DNA of 64,000 nucleotides from Dioscorea cayenensis subsp. rotundata (taxonomy: Eukaryota; Streptophyta; Magnoliopsida; Dioscoreales; Dioscoreaceae). Position 1 is the stretch's first letter; every line of letters starts with the position of its first letter. The notes beneath the pieces were generated by a model that was given only the letters and a program-made list of their open reading frames with translations, was not told the DNA's origin and ran no database searches. The stretch is from the NCBI RefSeq assembly GCF_009730915.1, contig NC_052475.1, positions 25,295,016 to 25,359,015 of the forward strand, in the 5' to 3' direction. Positions 1 to 12,598 of the stretch are shown here, in pieces. The position numbers and the translations under genes are program-made.

Positions 1-1548
1 ATAGAAACGTAGGAGAGAAAACGGGACTTATATTCAAGTCCCCCATCGCCGTTTTTTGACTTGCCGGTTTGCCATGTTCTTCCCCATAAACTGTTGAGTT
101 TTTTTGCAGGTGAGGTGCATGGACAAACTGATGTTTTTGAACCTGGAGATAAAGAGGGGGAGGTGGCTTTGTTACTGGGGCAGTATCAGCATAACACCAC
201 CTCCCCCTCTGTATCTCTTTATTTCTTCAAACTGAATGAATGAATGCCAACAATGCCTTGGATTGATAAGATTTCTTGCAGAGATGATCCATGGAAAACC
301 AGTGTGGAATTTTGGACAAGAAATGGTGGTCTTTAAATAGAGTAGATTATGTAGGAAGTGGAGAAAAGACCTGTGAAATAAACTAAACAAGGCTCTCACA
401 AAGTGCTCATAGTATGCGGCATTGTTCGCATCACATTCATTGTGCCAGCGCGAGGGAAAAGCAAATATCTGATATTCCAATGCTCAGCAAATGACAATAT
501 TGACCACCTTTAATCAACATTGCCACTGATTATGAGTTTGTGGTGTTTTGGTAATTTAGGAGCAAATGCATGGCGGTTTAGCTAAATGGATGTTTCGAAG
601 AACCTGATAATTCTCCTGGCATTGAACTCTTTCTTGCAGCATTGTTTTTATTAAAGATCTCAAATCGGATATTTACTTTTTTGGTGTGTCTGTTCATCCA
701 CTATCCCTTCTCATTCTTATCTGTAAACTTTTTATCTTGGCCTCCTATATAATATGGTATAATATAATATAATCCTCCACTAACAAGTAACAATGCAACT
801 AGCCATTCTCTAAAAAAATAATAATAAAATAAAGTAGTATATTGAGAAATGAGAAGTGGGGCTGAGTCAAAATAAGAGAGTTTTTAGCGACCTTTGCTTT
901 GGCTAGCTCTTGACGTATCACAAGTGGTAGGTGCACTGTAGCCACTACAAAGTGGTGTCAGTTGTAATAGTACTCATGGGGTGTGGAGCAGCTCTTGGAT
1001 GAGAAGAACACTCAGTTCCTCAACAATTCTCACCGTACAAAATGTCAGTGATCAATGATCTCCTCCTCAGAAGTGCACCACCACCCAAATCACAACTACC
1101 ACCAAAGCAGCCCTCAATCACCTTTTATTGTTCATTCTACTATTATATATTTCATATATTAGGAGAACATTGCCATAATAATTGTCCATTTAACTTTCAA
1201 TTATGAAAGTTAAATTTTAACAAATATATAATTATGAAAATCTCAATATTTTGTTTCTATGAAGACTAGTTTAATTATATAAAAAATATTTGCATCAATT
1301 TTTCCGAGTATAGAGATAAATACAAACTTACAAAAAATTTTGGTATTTACAAGGTATACAGAAAAAAAAAACTAATACATTATAACTAGTGTACTGATGC
1401 ATACAAATGACAAGGCATATCAATCCTGATAAAAAAAAGTTCATGCATTAACTGAATTCCAGAATTCAATTAAGAGCACTCTCTGAATAATTTAGCAGCT
1501 CTTCAGAACAATGAAGAGATAACAGAGATAAAAGTTTGTACATAAAGA
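1..1548. other. Left-edge region, no confirmed gene
   Basis: No recognisable gene. An open frame at about 109-243 (+) follows a pyrimidine-rich stretch ending in a splice-acceptor-like TTTGCAG. It reads GEVHGQTDVFEPGDK and onward to a stop, so it could be the last exon of a gene that starts left of the window, but I do not recognise the protein. From about 540 to 1548 the sequence is AT-rich with no coding signal. The last 100 bases or so probably hold the 3' untranslated region of the minus-strand WD40 gene that ends at 1549. Confidence 0.4.
153..210. repeat. Perfect 14-bp inverted repeat (hairpin)
   Basis: AGAGGGGGAGGTGG at 153-166 is matched exactly by its reverse complement at 197-210, around a 30-base loop. 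The loop contains a smaller stem, TACTG/CAGTA, closed by GGG. The right arm lies within the possible terminal exon described for this region. Its function is unknown. Confidence 0.8.
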
Positions 1549-2735
1549 TCATTCCTTAGACTCCTCTCTTAGAGTCATGGTGCTCACTGGTTTCCATAAA
1601 CGGAGAAGCCGGTCATAAAAGGAACAGGTAGCAACCACCATATCCTTTTTAGCACCATTGTTATCCTCACAACAATTGTCACCCTTGCACCAATCAGCTC
1701 CATAAGCCAGTGATTCATGCTTATCATAAGTCTCCACAACAATCACATCTTCATCTTCAATCTTCACAACAGCAAAACCATTATGCATGCAAGCAGCCAA
1801 CACCAAGTTTTCACCAAATGGATGAAACTTAATCCTCCAAACACCTCCCCCTAAAGAAAGAGACCTCTGATTAACAGGCTTTGAAGTTGATCTCATATCC
1901 CAAACCCGGAGAAACTCATCATAACTCCCAGTGATCAACATATTAGAATTAGCAGGGTTGAGAGCAATGCAACAGACACCCATTGTGTGAGACTTTGCAT
2001 TCTTGAAAACCAAGTTTGATGATGTGCTCCCACGCACATCCCAGCAGCAGAATGAACAGTCATCAGACCCAGTGTACAATAATTGGTGTCTGTGAATGTC
2101 AAAGGAGGTTGTCCATACTTCGTACTCATGGCCTGCCCATGACTGTAGATTCTGCAAACTGGACTCCCTAGCTTGGACTATAGCAACAGACCCATCTGAA
2201 AGTCCTACAGAGATGAGCTCCCTTAATGGGTGCCAGTCCACACACAGGCACATCCAAGGACTGATTTCTTGCGCACAAACTTGTCTAAGCACAGTGCCTG
2301 TATAACAAGACGATGAGAGAGACCCACACTTAACATGTTCATATTCAAATTCATTAAAGTGATTAAAAATTTGAGCTTTATTATACCTGGATTATTATCT
2401 AGTAACTGGTAAAGACTCAAGGAGCCAGTGGCATCAACTTGAGCAAGAAAAGGTTGGGTGTTACTTCCATATGAGTTCCATTTGATATCAAAAACACCTG
2501 GTGTTTCCACACGGTGGAGTAAATCAAGGCCATTGTTAGTGTCAAAGAGTGATATGCTTCCTGACCGACTTGGTTGGTCATCTCCTTCTTTGAGTGTGTA
2601 TGTTGCCGCGGCCAGGACATGATGGAATGGAGGGTGTGGGCAAAACTCAACCGCATCAGCGTTTCCGTCCAGTTGGAGGTTTGCAACATCCATATTGATA
2701 TTCTTGTTGTCTCTGGTTTCATAAGCGCAAGTCAT
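1549..2735 (-). CDS. DPH7: WD40 protein, diphthine methyltransferase (DPH7) type
   Basis: Two coding exons, 2735-2387 and 2297-1549, joined by a GT-AG intron (CCAG|GTATAA ... TACAG|GC) that restores the frame as NNPGTVLRQ. The product is about 365 residues, similar to plant members. WD repeats are clear: VDWHPLRELISVGLSDGS, AGHEYEVWTTSFD, LLYTGSDDCSFCCWD, ITGSYDEFLRVWDMR and the terminal DRLLRLWKP. By family knowledge DPH7 demethylates methylated diphthine in the last steps that make diphthamide on elongation factor 2, in the cytosol. The start is the first Met of the frame, followed by TCAYETRDN. I recall Arabidopsis At5g63010 as the counterpart. The family assignment is fairly sure; the exact enzymatic role is inferred. 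Confidence 0.8.
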
Positions 2736-5210
2736 TGAGGAAATTCATCGAACACATAACGTGCACTAATAATAAGTAGTAAAAATAAATCATATCTGAT
2801 ATCAAATAAGCATATCTTGGAAGGATGATTGTTAATAATTGCTCCTATTATTAAAGAAGCAATGTAGAGAAAATTGAAAGTAATGGAGAAGAGAATTCTT
2901 GACGAACCTTTGCTTCGTTTCCGATTATTTGCTCGGTTACTCGAGAGCTAGACAGCCTAGACCCTTGCGTAACTCGAACACGGTTATTGTTCTGTGGTTA
3001 CTTCAGAAGTGGGCCTAGTTTAGTTGTGTTGGGTTGCGCCGTGCGGTAGTGGGGCCCAATTTTCATAAATTGAGATTTTAAAAAAAATTTATTTTTTTAT
3101 TTATTGTTTGCCCAAAATGAGGCTTAGGAGCCTTATAACGAGCTGTTAACAGATATTTTTTTTTTAACGTATATAAAAATTTAAATACAAATTTTTTTTT
3201 TTTGACATAATAGATAAGCCATTATTTATGTTATAATTCATGTCTAATATGTTATTTATGTTATTTGATTAACTCAAACTTCTACAATGTAGAATAATAT
3301 TAATTAAATATAATCGTCAATTTTGAAACCTCTAAATTATACCAAAATTATAGGTGATTGTTATAAAAAAACCTTATTCATTTAAAAGGTTGCTATTAAA
3401 TTGAAGTTCATTAATGTCATTAAATGAACTTTTTAGGGCTGGATCCATATATAACAACTGAACAAGAATCACTAAGATGGCGATGGTGAACAAATTCTTT
3501 GCTGACGTGTGCGTGAAAGAGGTCCACATGGGCCGGCCTAGTTGGCCCACGGGCCAAAGCATGGGATGCAATGAAACAAAGCAACCCCAACTCACAAGTG
3601 CAACACTGTCTGTCCTTTGTGAAGGTCCACATTAGAGTTTCCAATGAGATGATCTGTTCTTGTTAATTTTGACATTTCTTTTTTTTCTTACACTAAAAAA
3701 ACCCAAATATATTTAGATTAAATTTTAATAAGTTAACCTATACTAAAAAATTTAAGCTAAAGAGAAGAAGAAAAGATTCTGAATGGAGCCCAGTTGGAGT
3801 ACCAGTGAGCTTTTGGCGGGCCGTTTGGTGCCCTGGGCCCTCAGCCCACGCTGTATGTCTTGAAACACTGTACCACATGACCAAACCACCCTTATCATGA
3901 TCTAGTCTATGACTTACTTCTCGGTGGCATTACCTGTAAATAAACTGCAAAGTTGAGGGTTCTTTCCCTGGTTCTCTGACCCCAATGGCCTATCATATCA
4001 TAACCCTGCTGCCCCATCAATCAATCAATCAATCCCATCAATCAACCCAAGCCCAATGAGAAAAGAAAAAGTAATACATAAATAAATATATAACATATAC
4101 AGCGATATGTTACATATGTATTTATATATATATGTTCTTATTTTTTTTTTTTTTGGGTTCCATGGAATAGAAGTGACATGCTAAGCGGATCGTACGGAGG
4201 ATCCGACTAGGTTGATACGAACTAGACCAGGATGTTTGTGTTAGTAAAGCTCCAAAGGATGTCTATTACTCATTGATTCAAGTCGTTTTCATTGATGTTA
4301 ATGTTCTTCTCTTTTAACAATGTTTTTACTTGATTTGAAAGCATGGAAACACAGGTGACAAATCTCTCTCTTCTAAACTCATGCACACACGAAGTACATA
4401 TGTTTGGAATTCTCATTGATATTGTCCATTCCTTTAAAAATGCTGCTGCTATTCATTCATGCATGCATGCATTGATGTTCAATTTCTCATTGCTCATAAA
4501 AACAACTATTCATTTTTTTCTTTTTTTACAGAGAGACAAAAAGAGTGAGAGTGTGTGTGAGAGAGATGCATTGTTTCATTGATTCACGCAACGCCTCATC
4601 CTTAAACTAAATCGAAAAGCTTTTAATGCAGTGAATTGTGGTCCTCACAGAGAGAGAGAGAAGAGAAAGAGAGGGAGAGATTAGTGATCACAAGGGGGCA
4701 GCAAAAGGTAAGCCAGAGATAATTGGACCCAGGAGAGTCAAGTGTGACTGGATTTCAAGAACCCACCCGGCCAAATGTTGGGTCCATTTATAGCTAAAGA
4801 CAAGTTAGTGCAGCCTGCTCCATTACTGGAAATAACTACACGTGCGTCCCAAACCCAGCGCTTCTTGCCCCCCCCCTCCTTTCCTTCTTCATTCCATCTA
4901 TTCAAACTGAGAATCCATTCCTTCATTTACCCAATTAATTAATCAACCAGACTGACTTATTACAATAATAAGTTCTCCCAACTCATCATGATAAGTAAAA
5001 AAGCTTGGTATAAATAATTCTACTATTATAATAATATCATCAAAATATTTATTTATTTTATGTTTTTTATATTGCTTCTGCGGTAGCTAAAGAAGAAAGA
5101 AAAAGCCGCGGAGAGAATCAACAGCACTCTTTCATCTCCTCTCAAAACTCTATTCTCTTCTCTTGTTCCTTGATGGAAATTAAAGCAAGATAGAAAAAAA
5201 AAAAATTTGG
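2736..5210. other. Intergenic region between DPH7 and KNOX genes
   Basis: This holds two divergent promoters. On the DPH7 side are TGGGCC 'site II' boxes at 3010-3015 and, reversed, at 3053-3058, a motif common upstream of plant housekeeping genes. At 3525-3560 and 3815-3850 there are GGCC-rich patches. TCAA repeats lie at about 4017-4035, and GA-rich tracts at 4650-4680, which probably belong to the KNOX promoter or 5' UTR. Short open frames at 3374-3644 lack any recognisable protein and look like chance frames. Confidence 0.5.
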
Positions 5211-6239
5211 ATGGAGGCCATGTACGACCATCCCACGGCGGAGCCGATGTCACCGGATGGTCTCTCCTCCGCCGATGACCTCCACGGCCTCCTCGCTGCC
5301 GCCACCGGCTTGCCCAGATACGCTGCCGCCGCTGAGAGAGAGGAGATGAAAGCCAGGATCGCTTCTCATCCCACTTATCCTCGCCTTCTCCAAGCTTATA
5401 TAGACTGTCAAAAGGCATCCATTCATTCACTCATCATTCATTCATTCATTCATTGTAAATATATATATGCATATATAAATATATATATATAAAAGAGTAG
5501 TGAAGGGGAAGGGAATTTGGTATACATGCAGGTTGGAGCACCACCGACGATCGCATCGTTGCTGGATGAGATCCAGAAGGAGAACGAGTCGTCGAGACGG
5601 GGAGGAGTGTCGAGTGTGGTGGGGGCGGATCCCGAGCTGGATGAGTTCATGGTCGTTGCTTTTTTTTCTAGTACTGCAAACTGATTACTCCCTTTAGTGA
5701 TATATTATGATGCTTATGATTTGTGTTGGTTTTATATGGCATGTTTGGGGTAGGAGACCTATTGCGAGGTTTTGGTGAAGTATCGATCGGACTTAGCTCG
5801 GCCTTTTGATGAGGCTACCACCTTTCTTAATACCATTGAGATGCAGCTCTCTGACCTTTGCAAGCCCTCTTCCAGAACTATCTCTGGTACTTTACTCTTA
5901 CCATTTTCTTCTTCATCTTTTTCTTTCTTTTCTTCTTCTTCTTCTTTAGTGGGTTACGTTGGTGTTGGGAAACCCTAGGGTTGATGGGCATCATTGGTTG
6001 GCTTTCTTCTATCCGGAAAATAGTAAGAGTCCTAGGATGTGTTGGATTATAGAAAGACTATAGTAGTTCTACCTGGTGCTACATCTCTCTTTGTCATTCC
6101 TGGCTTTCTTGATGGATTTTGTTTTATCTTCTGTTTTACTTTTTTTCTTTTTTTCTTTTTTTCATCTGTCAGAAGATCATTAATGAGGGAAGCTGCACTG
6201 ACGGTTCAAGTCCAGAATCCAGACTGTTGTTTGTGAGAT

Positions 6240-6276
<37 letters not shown>

Positions 6277-8492
6277 AAGTGAGCGGAGAAAAGGGTTTAC
6301 ATTACATTACATTACAAATTTTCAATGCTTGTTGTTGTTGGTGTTGTTGTTGTTGCTGAATCATTTGTTGTGGGTAGGGGAAAAGCAAATGCAGGCACAA
6401 AATAATGCTAAACAAGTAGCATATCTTTTACGAAATTGTGTTTTCATAGGCTATTACTGTTCTCCAAAATTTACTGCCGTTACCTGACGTTTTTTTGCCT
6501 TACGGAGTTAGTTGCGAGTTCCAATGGGAAGAGAGAGCTTGTGTGGAGCTTGGGAAAGGAGATGTGTGTTGGCCTAGGGAAAGATCTATGTTTGGAATTT
6601 GTCAGACTAATTAAAAGATGACTCTCTAGTGCAGCACTAAGACTAGGAGGATCTCTTTATTAGTTTAGTATTAGTATTAGTAGTAGCATTAGCATTAAAG
6701 TATGTACTTACCGTACGTGAGTTTATCTATTGGTAAGATATGAGATTATAGTTTTGCATTCTCAATGCTCAAGTACAAGTAGAGAAATCATTAGTTAAGA
6801 AACTAACAACTTACAGTCTGCTGGTAGGCTGGTGGCTTTGCTGCTATTGGCTGGTAAAGGTTTGAGCGCAGTCTTATGGTTTTCCTTTTCAGACTTGAAC
6901 TTCACTTGTGATTATGCCTTCTAATGTTTTTTTTTTCTTTTTTCTTTTTTTCTCTTTTGTCCACGCCCTGCACTTTCTTAGTTTAATCTCATGATAGTGC
7001 TATGCTTTCTTTTGCCACCAGTGACTGTCTCCATGTGGTCTTCTGTTATTTCAGCTTGTTTTCATGTGATCAGATCTTTGTTTAGGAGACACAGAGAGAG
7101 AGAAAGAAAGAAAACTCTCGGTTTGCTGTTTCTTTCAAGCTGTATTCTTTTACTGTTTTAGTCTCACTTCCAACAGGGGAAAATGATCCCACTTGTACTA
7201 TTGGAAATCCAATGCTGTGCATTGTCTGATCTCACTCTTGTTTTCTTGAGTTGAATGGGAGGAGGACTTCACTGTTTGAGATATGATGTCTAAATGTATT
7301 GGCAGTATTCCTCTGAAGCTTTTGTAGGTTGCTGATTTTCTTGAATGTGACAATCGAACACCATTGGAAAGAAAAACTTACACCATTAATTCATGTAGTG
7401 GCCAGTGCTTGTTTATATAAAGGAGAACATGATCACATGCACGCTCTCATTCCTCTTGAGCCTTAAGATCTATGACCATGAGACCGATTGAGATATAATT
7501 AACCTTGTGCTGGACAGCTCCTATTCATATGCAAAATTTCACAAATTTCTATTTGACATGTGTGCGAGTTTTTTTTTTTCTTCTGTTTTTTGGTCAAGGT
7601 TGATGATGTTTTGGTGCAGTGGATGCTCTACCATCTTGCATTTGTATTTATCTATTTGGTTAGAGGAATACATTTAAAGTGTTGCTATATGAAAGAAGTT
7701 TAGATGTATTTTCATAAACCTTCATTTGTTGACGTGACCATTCATTTGCCATTATATTCCTAATTAAATACTAGTGAAAGGAGCCTATATTTCATCTCAA
7801 AATGAAAAATATTGTGCAATTTTGGTTTCCATGTACATTCTAATGATCTCTCACTAACTAGCAGTTCAACTTGTCAGTGTTATTGCTTGTATGCTAACAT
7901 GCATCCTTAAAATTACAATTCTGACATTTTCCATTGCTCACTAGATGATGTCGCGGGGTCATCTGAGGAAGAACAAAGTGGAGGAGAGGTAGAGATTCAA
8001 GAATCTCATTTTAGAGGTGAAGATAAGGAACTCAAGGACAAGCTTTTGCGCAAATACAGTGGTTATTTGAGTAGCTTGAGGGAAGAGTTCTCAAAGAAGA
8101 AAAAGAAAGGAAAGCTACCAAAGGAAGCGCGACAAATATTGTTAGATTGGTGGACTGCTCACTATAAATGGCCATATCCAACTGTAAGTGCGCATTATGC
8201 TGCCAAATCCAATCTGGAGCTTCATATATTTCTAATACATACAGTATTGTGTGCTCATCATCATCATCATCATCTTGTATGTATACAAATTAGCAGCATA
8301 GTTTTGTGAGTATAATGATTTGTTGGTCATAAGCAGGAGGCAGATAAAATATCACTAGCAGAGTCAACAGGGTTGGATCAGAAGCAGATAAATAACTGGT
8401 TCATAAACCAAAGAAAGCGGCATTGGAAGCCTACAGAAAACATGCAGTTTCGCCGTAATGGACAGCCTCTCTACACCATTTTATTTGGATGA
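5211..8492 (+). CDS. Class I KNOX (KNOTTED1-like) homeodomain protein
   Basis: Five exons: 5211-5414, 5532-5651, 5754-5886, 7945-8183 and 8337-8492, giving about 283 residues. Order: KNOX1 ([20 protein letters not shown] and on, about 45-90), KNOX2 ([20 protein letters not shown], about 99-150), ELK ([11 protein letters not shown], about 180-201) and a TALE homeodomain (about 203-264) with the three-residue PYP loop and recognition helix [12 protein letters not shown]. Such proteins act in the nucleus with BELL partners to keep meristem cells undifferentiated. The [14 protein letters not shown] stretch and short tail suggest the KNAT2/KNAT6 group. Exon 1 must end at AAG|GCATCC (a GC-AG intron of 117 bases) for the conserved DCQK|VGAPP junction. 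Intron 3 is 2058 bases, in keeping with the large intron known from this family. After [10 protein letters not shown] the protein ends in an unusual [14 protein letters not shown]. Confidence 0.92.
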
Positions 8493-8728
8493 CTGAGGTT
8501 GCTGCAAGATGGTGTGCAGATGCATGTACATTGTCGGCATGAGTAGCCTAGTCTGACAATCTGACTCCCCCCAAGTCCAATATTTGAAATTAGATCGTGA
8601 TCGCCGAAATCACATAAATATATATGTGTACCATGTTTATTAAGTTTTCGTTCATAATTAAACTGGTCTTTTGCCTGTGGAGCTATGGAGGCTGCAGTGA
8701 GGGATGACAACATATAACCAGTTGCCAA

Positions 8729-8893
8729 CCCTATTTTGCTGTGTAAATTCTTTAAGCAGACAAAAAAAAATGTGATAAACTTGTATTATTTAATCTTGTT
8801 CCAGTTCACTAACTGATTTGTCTCTGATTTTTTTTTCCCCTATTTTGCTGTGTAAATTCTTTAAGCGGACAAAAAAATGTGATAAAGTTGTAG
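8729..8893. repeat. Direct repeat of about 56 bases downstream of KNOX
   Basis: Copies at 8729-8785 and 8838-8893 share CTATTTTGCTGTGTAAATTC, TTTAAGC(A/G)GAC, an A run and TGTGATAAA(C/G)TTGTA. They differ by a few bases and by the A-run length. They lie 109 bases apart, start to start, in the KNOX 3' UTR or just beyond it, and look like a local duplication. Confidence 0.85.
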
Positions 8894-9173
8894 TTAATTG
8901 AAGCACATCGTCATAAGAACCATCTTCAGCTCACTGACTAGTGCACAGATTGCCCTCTGTGAAGACATTGTGCACAGAACAAGCACTTGATGTTTCTCAA
9001 AGATCATAAATTGCTAGATATATACAACACAGTAATGGAGGAGTATTCAAGCTAAAACAGATGAGGTCTTGAACTGGACAGAGAGATGCCTCAAGAACCG
9101 CTGGACTAAACTATCATCTTATGCTAGATTTACAGTTGTTCTGTCTGGTGTTTTCGGTCACTGGTTAAGACTA

Positions 9174-10569
9174 CTATTTCATGCACCTGGAGAAGAGGGT
9201 TCCACCTACGTGGCGCCCAGCCATTGCCATTTCTACATTTTTTGCAAACAATTTAGGATTGTCGCGGAGAACATGGCCTGCTTCCTGATTCAAGGGGTCT
9301 TCATCATTTGGATGCTGCAGTAAAAATCAAATAGGTTATGTTTGGTCTGAAGAAATCTATTCTTAAGTTGAAATTTTATGATGCTTGAAATCTGTGTGAG
9401 AATCTTATTGCTATTGCGATGTGTAGATGTGAATTTTATCGACAAGCATAGCATGAGTAGGAGAAGAAAGTATTACAGTGAATAAAAGATTAAGGCCGTA
9501 GATTATTATGTTTATGTTGAGGACAGGCTTCCAATCTTCACGGAGAATGTTAAGGCAGACGTTTCCCTCCAAGTCAATATTTGGATGATAAACCTGCATT
9601 TTGGCATGATATTTTACATAAATTAGTATGAATACCTGACTATTTTTTTTTTTTCTTCCTTCATTAAAGTACAAATAGACAATTGAAAGGAAAAGAAGTA
9701 AGTCCTGATTATAATCCAGATTTTACCTTTGTTTTGCATTTGACCTTTGGTGGTTCATGAGGGTAAGAATTGGAGACTTGAAAGGTAAAAAGAAAAGAAC
9801 CACCTCTGAGAAGGAAAATGGGAAAGAAGTAGATATTAAAATAGAAAAGCATTTCTAGTGAATGTTTCTCTATTATAACTAACTCAGAAAAATGACAGTA
9901 ATGCAGCAGGTAAGTCTGATAAAAATAAAACTGATGATAGACCTGTAATATCCCTCATCAGGACAAATGCTGATATCAAATTTCATTAGGTCATCCTTGC
10001 CATTGGGAAATATTATGGCAGTTGTGCTCGGCAGGTTGAGCTCAGCAATATCTGCATTATATGAGAACAAATTACTCATGCTTAATCAATTCATAAGAAT
10101 TAAAAGGACAAAATTAACTTCAAAACTCTGAATTAACAACAGCACATGGGATATTAGAACAGAAAATTTCACTCTTTTATACACCCATGCAACAGAACAA
10201 TATATTATAAGGGAAATTAACAATTGGTTATGTAGGTGCTCCGGACAAGACAAAAGACACTGTTCTCAAATTTCCATTTCAAAATGTAAACAATGAGATA
10301 TTGGTGTACAAATGCAAGGGGGAACAAAAATATACCTGTTTTTATCAAGAAACCAAAAAAATGAATATAGCAATATACAAGATAGCAACTTTTCATGTAA
10401 CTTGATCAAATAAATCTTGTGCTTCATGCAAGTGAACAATATATATATATATATATATATTTACAAGCAAACCTTTATGAAGACGTAGCTCCCCTGCACT
10501 TTGTTTCTTGCTAGGACCACTTCCTCTGTTGGCCTGCTCCTGGTCCTTTACCTTAAAAAGCCTAATCAT
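9174..10569 (-). CDS. RCE1: NEDD8/RUB-conjugating enzyme E2 (UBC12/RCE1 type)
   Basis: Five coding exons, 10569-10473, 10051-9943, 9805-9727, 9593-9477 and 9314-9174, keep frame and give 180 residues, close to the usual 184. The N-terminal MIRLFKVK is the peptide that docks on the NEDD8 E1. The core has [40 protein letters not shown] and the active site [11 protein letters not shown] with catalytic Cys108. The C-terminus FSRCMK matches the plant family's typical PRCM ending. It transfers RUB/NEDD8 to cullins and so activates SCF ligases. A 5' UTR intron (about 11102-10578) is likely, with a leader exon starting near 11103. The C-terminal half differs from the usual sequence at several places ([19 protein letters not shown]), but no break is seen. 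Confidence 0.88.
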
Positions 10570-10956
10570 CTTTTCAACTATATATATCCCAAGAGGGGAA
10601 AAACCAACACAGAAAACAACATTCAGTTAATAAACAACATGCCTGACAAGTATGACATAAAAAAACACTTCATTTCTATCACATTTCAACAGAAACAAAG
10701 CAATTTGATTTTTATTTTTTTGGTTAAATTTTTTATTTTTATACTTATGGAGAACAAGCAAGCTTAGAGATTATTTTTGTGTGCATTTACCGATGTATAT
10801 CATTTTAAGCAGGTAAATGAACATACAGTATAGACCAGGAAATTAAACAAAGGTCAATCTTAAAAACATGCACAAACATGCCCCTTCTATATATTACAAG
10901 AACGCATTGCCTCAAATTGTTAGTGCATTACATTTAATAACAAAACAAAAACTCAT

Positions 10957-11047
10957 ATTTTACCATACTGGAAATCCAAACCAAAATAGGATAAAGCATC
11001 TGCTGTCAAATTTTACCATACTGGAAATCCAAACCAAAATCGGATAA
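10957..11047. repeat. 38-base direct repeat in the UBC12 5' UTR intron
   Basis: Copies at 10957-10994 and 11010-11047 (ATTTTACCATACTGGAAATC and on) differ at one base and are separated by 15 bases. They lie between the likely leader exon and the ATG of UBC12, so they look like a recent tandem duplication within an intron. Confidence 0.85.
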
Positions 11048-12547
11048 GCGATGACAGAGACCAAACAAATTAATTAAAGGATGATGAGAGATCAGAGCTC
11101 ACCAAAGTTAGACGAGAATCAGAGCAAGACGAAAACGCATGTCCAGGAGTTCAAAGAGAGTACCTTTTTTTTATTTTGGTGCACTCTGTTTCTGTTTATG
11201 AGGAATTTTTTTTTTTTTTAAAGAAATTTTTTTAATCTTATAATCATCAATCTTATGCATTGATTATGATTTGATATATATTTTTTAAATCAATATTATA
11301 TAAAGTATTCATTTTTATATTTTTTATAAAATTAAATATTATTATTGAATTATTATAATTTATAAATTAATATAAATTAAAATATTTTTAAAATATATTA
11401 TTTATGGTGCGTGAAAAAAGAAAGGTTATTTAGAACAAAAGTTTAATTTAGTGATTGATATTGATATGATTTATTTTCTAAAGCATTAAGAAGATAAATA
11501 TTTGTTAAAAAAATCACCATTAAAGTAATTGGTAATTTATTTCCCTCCTAATTCAATGGTTAAGGTTTTAAATCTAACATGACTTGTCATAGTCTTGAAG
11601 AAAAAAATATAAATTATTAGTAACAACCTATATTTAAAAGAGAATTTTTTTAATAAATATGATAAGAGTTGTTAGTTAAAAGGCTTACGCGCGGAACAAG
11701 AATTGAGTGTCCAATCTGTATGGACTCACCGATGACGCTAAACTCAAGACACTTGAACGTCTCACACTTTCTTCACAGTTAGATGAATGTCACTTGGTTA
11801 TAATCCTTTGTTTTCAAATAAATTCAGTATTTAAATACATATTAATAAAATAGATAAATCATATATATTAAAAATATTCATTAAAGTTCATCTTTGATTC
11901 TGATAACAACTATAATTTAATCTATATTTATTATCCAAATTTATTAAAATATTAATAAATAAAAAGAGATAACTTTATCCTTATAATGGATATACTAAAG
12001 GTCGAATTTCACAAAATTATCAATTTTAAGAAAAAAATAATCTAAATAATTTAAAATAAAATTTTAAAATATTCAAATATATTAAAAATAAATTATAGAT
12101 AATGAAGGAAAAAATTACATGTGTCAATATTTGAAGATAAATGTCAACCACTTCACAATAAAACATTGCGGATGGTTAAAAGTTTGACTCATATTCAAAA
12201 TATTATTGAAGATTTAGTGTATGTGTGTAATGGTTTATCCATATTATAAAAATAAAATAAAAAATCTATTTTTATAGGATTCAACCTTAAATTACTATTA
12301 TTTTTTGTTTTAAAAAACTTTGTCAAATTAGAGACTTTTTTTATTATGAAAATTTTTGAAGCACATGTTTTATCAAAAACAACTCAAAGTCAAAGAACAT
12401 ATATACAGATGAGAAAAGATAATTTATGTATGTCTCTAAATTATTGTTCTTTAAGGATGTTGAATTACAATTGTTTGACTTTGATCATCATCCCAATAGC
12501 TGTTTGTTTATAGAGATATTGTACATCTTTTACTGTTTATGATGATT

Positions 12548-12577
12548 GTAGTCATCGGATTATTATCCGATGGCTAC
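12548..12577. repeat. Imperfect 30-base palindrome
   Basis: GTAG-T-CATCGGAT, a TATT loop, then ATCCGATG-G-CTAC: an 8-bp and a 4-bp arm separated by one mismatch on each side. It lies 22 bases before the (TAA)n(TTA)n block. It may be the core of a small inverted-repeat element, but no ends or target duplication were found. Confidence 0.7.
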
Positions 12578-12598
12578 TGTGGATGTCCATAAATTACT

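Noticed and set aside
3374-3644. Two overlapping minus-strand open frames of 73-74 codons
   Set aside because: No family resemblance, and they overlap each other in different frames.
6119-6621. Several open frames inside KNOX intron 3
   Set aside because: They consist of translated T-rich and GA-repeat sequence within a long intron, a feature known from KNOX genes.
11690-11780. A less AT-rich patch in the AT-rich region, looked at as a possible LTR-element fragment
   Set aside because: No primer-binding site, terminal repeats or protein match could be seen.
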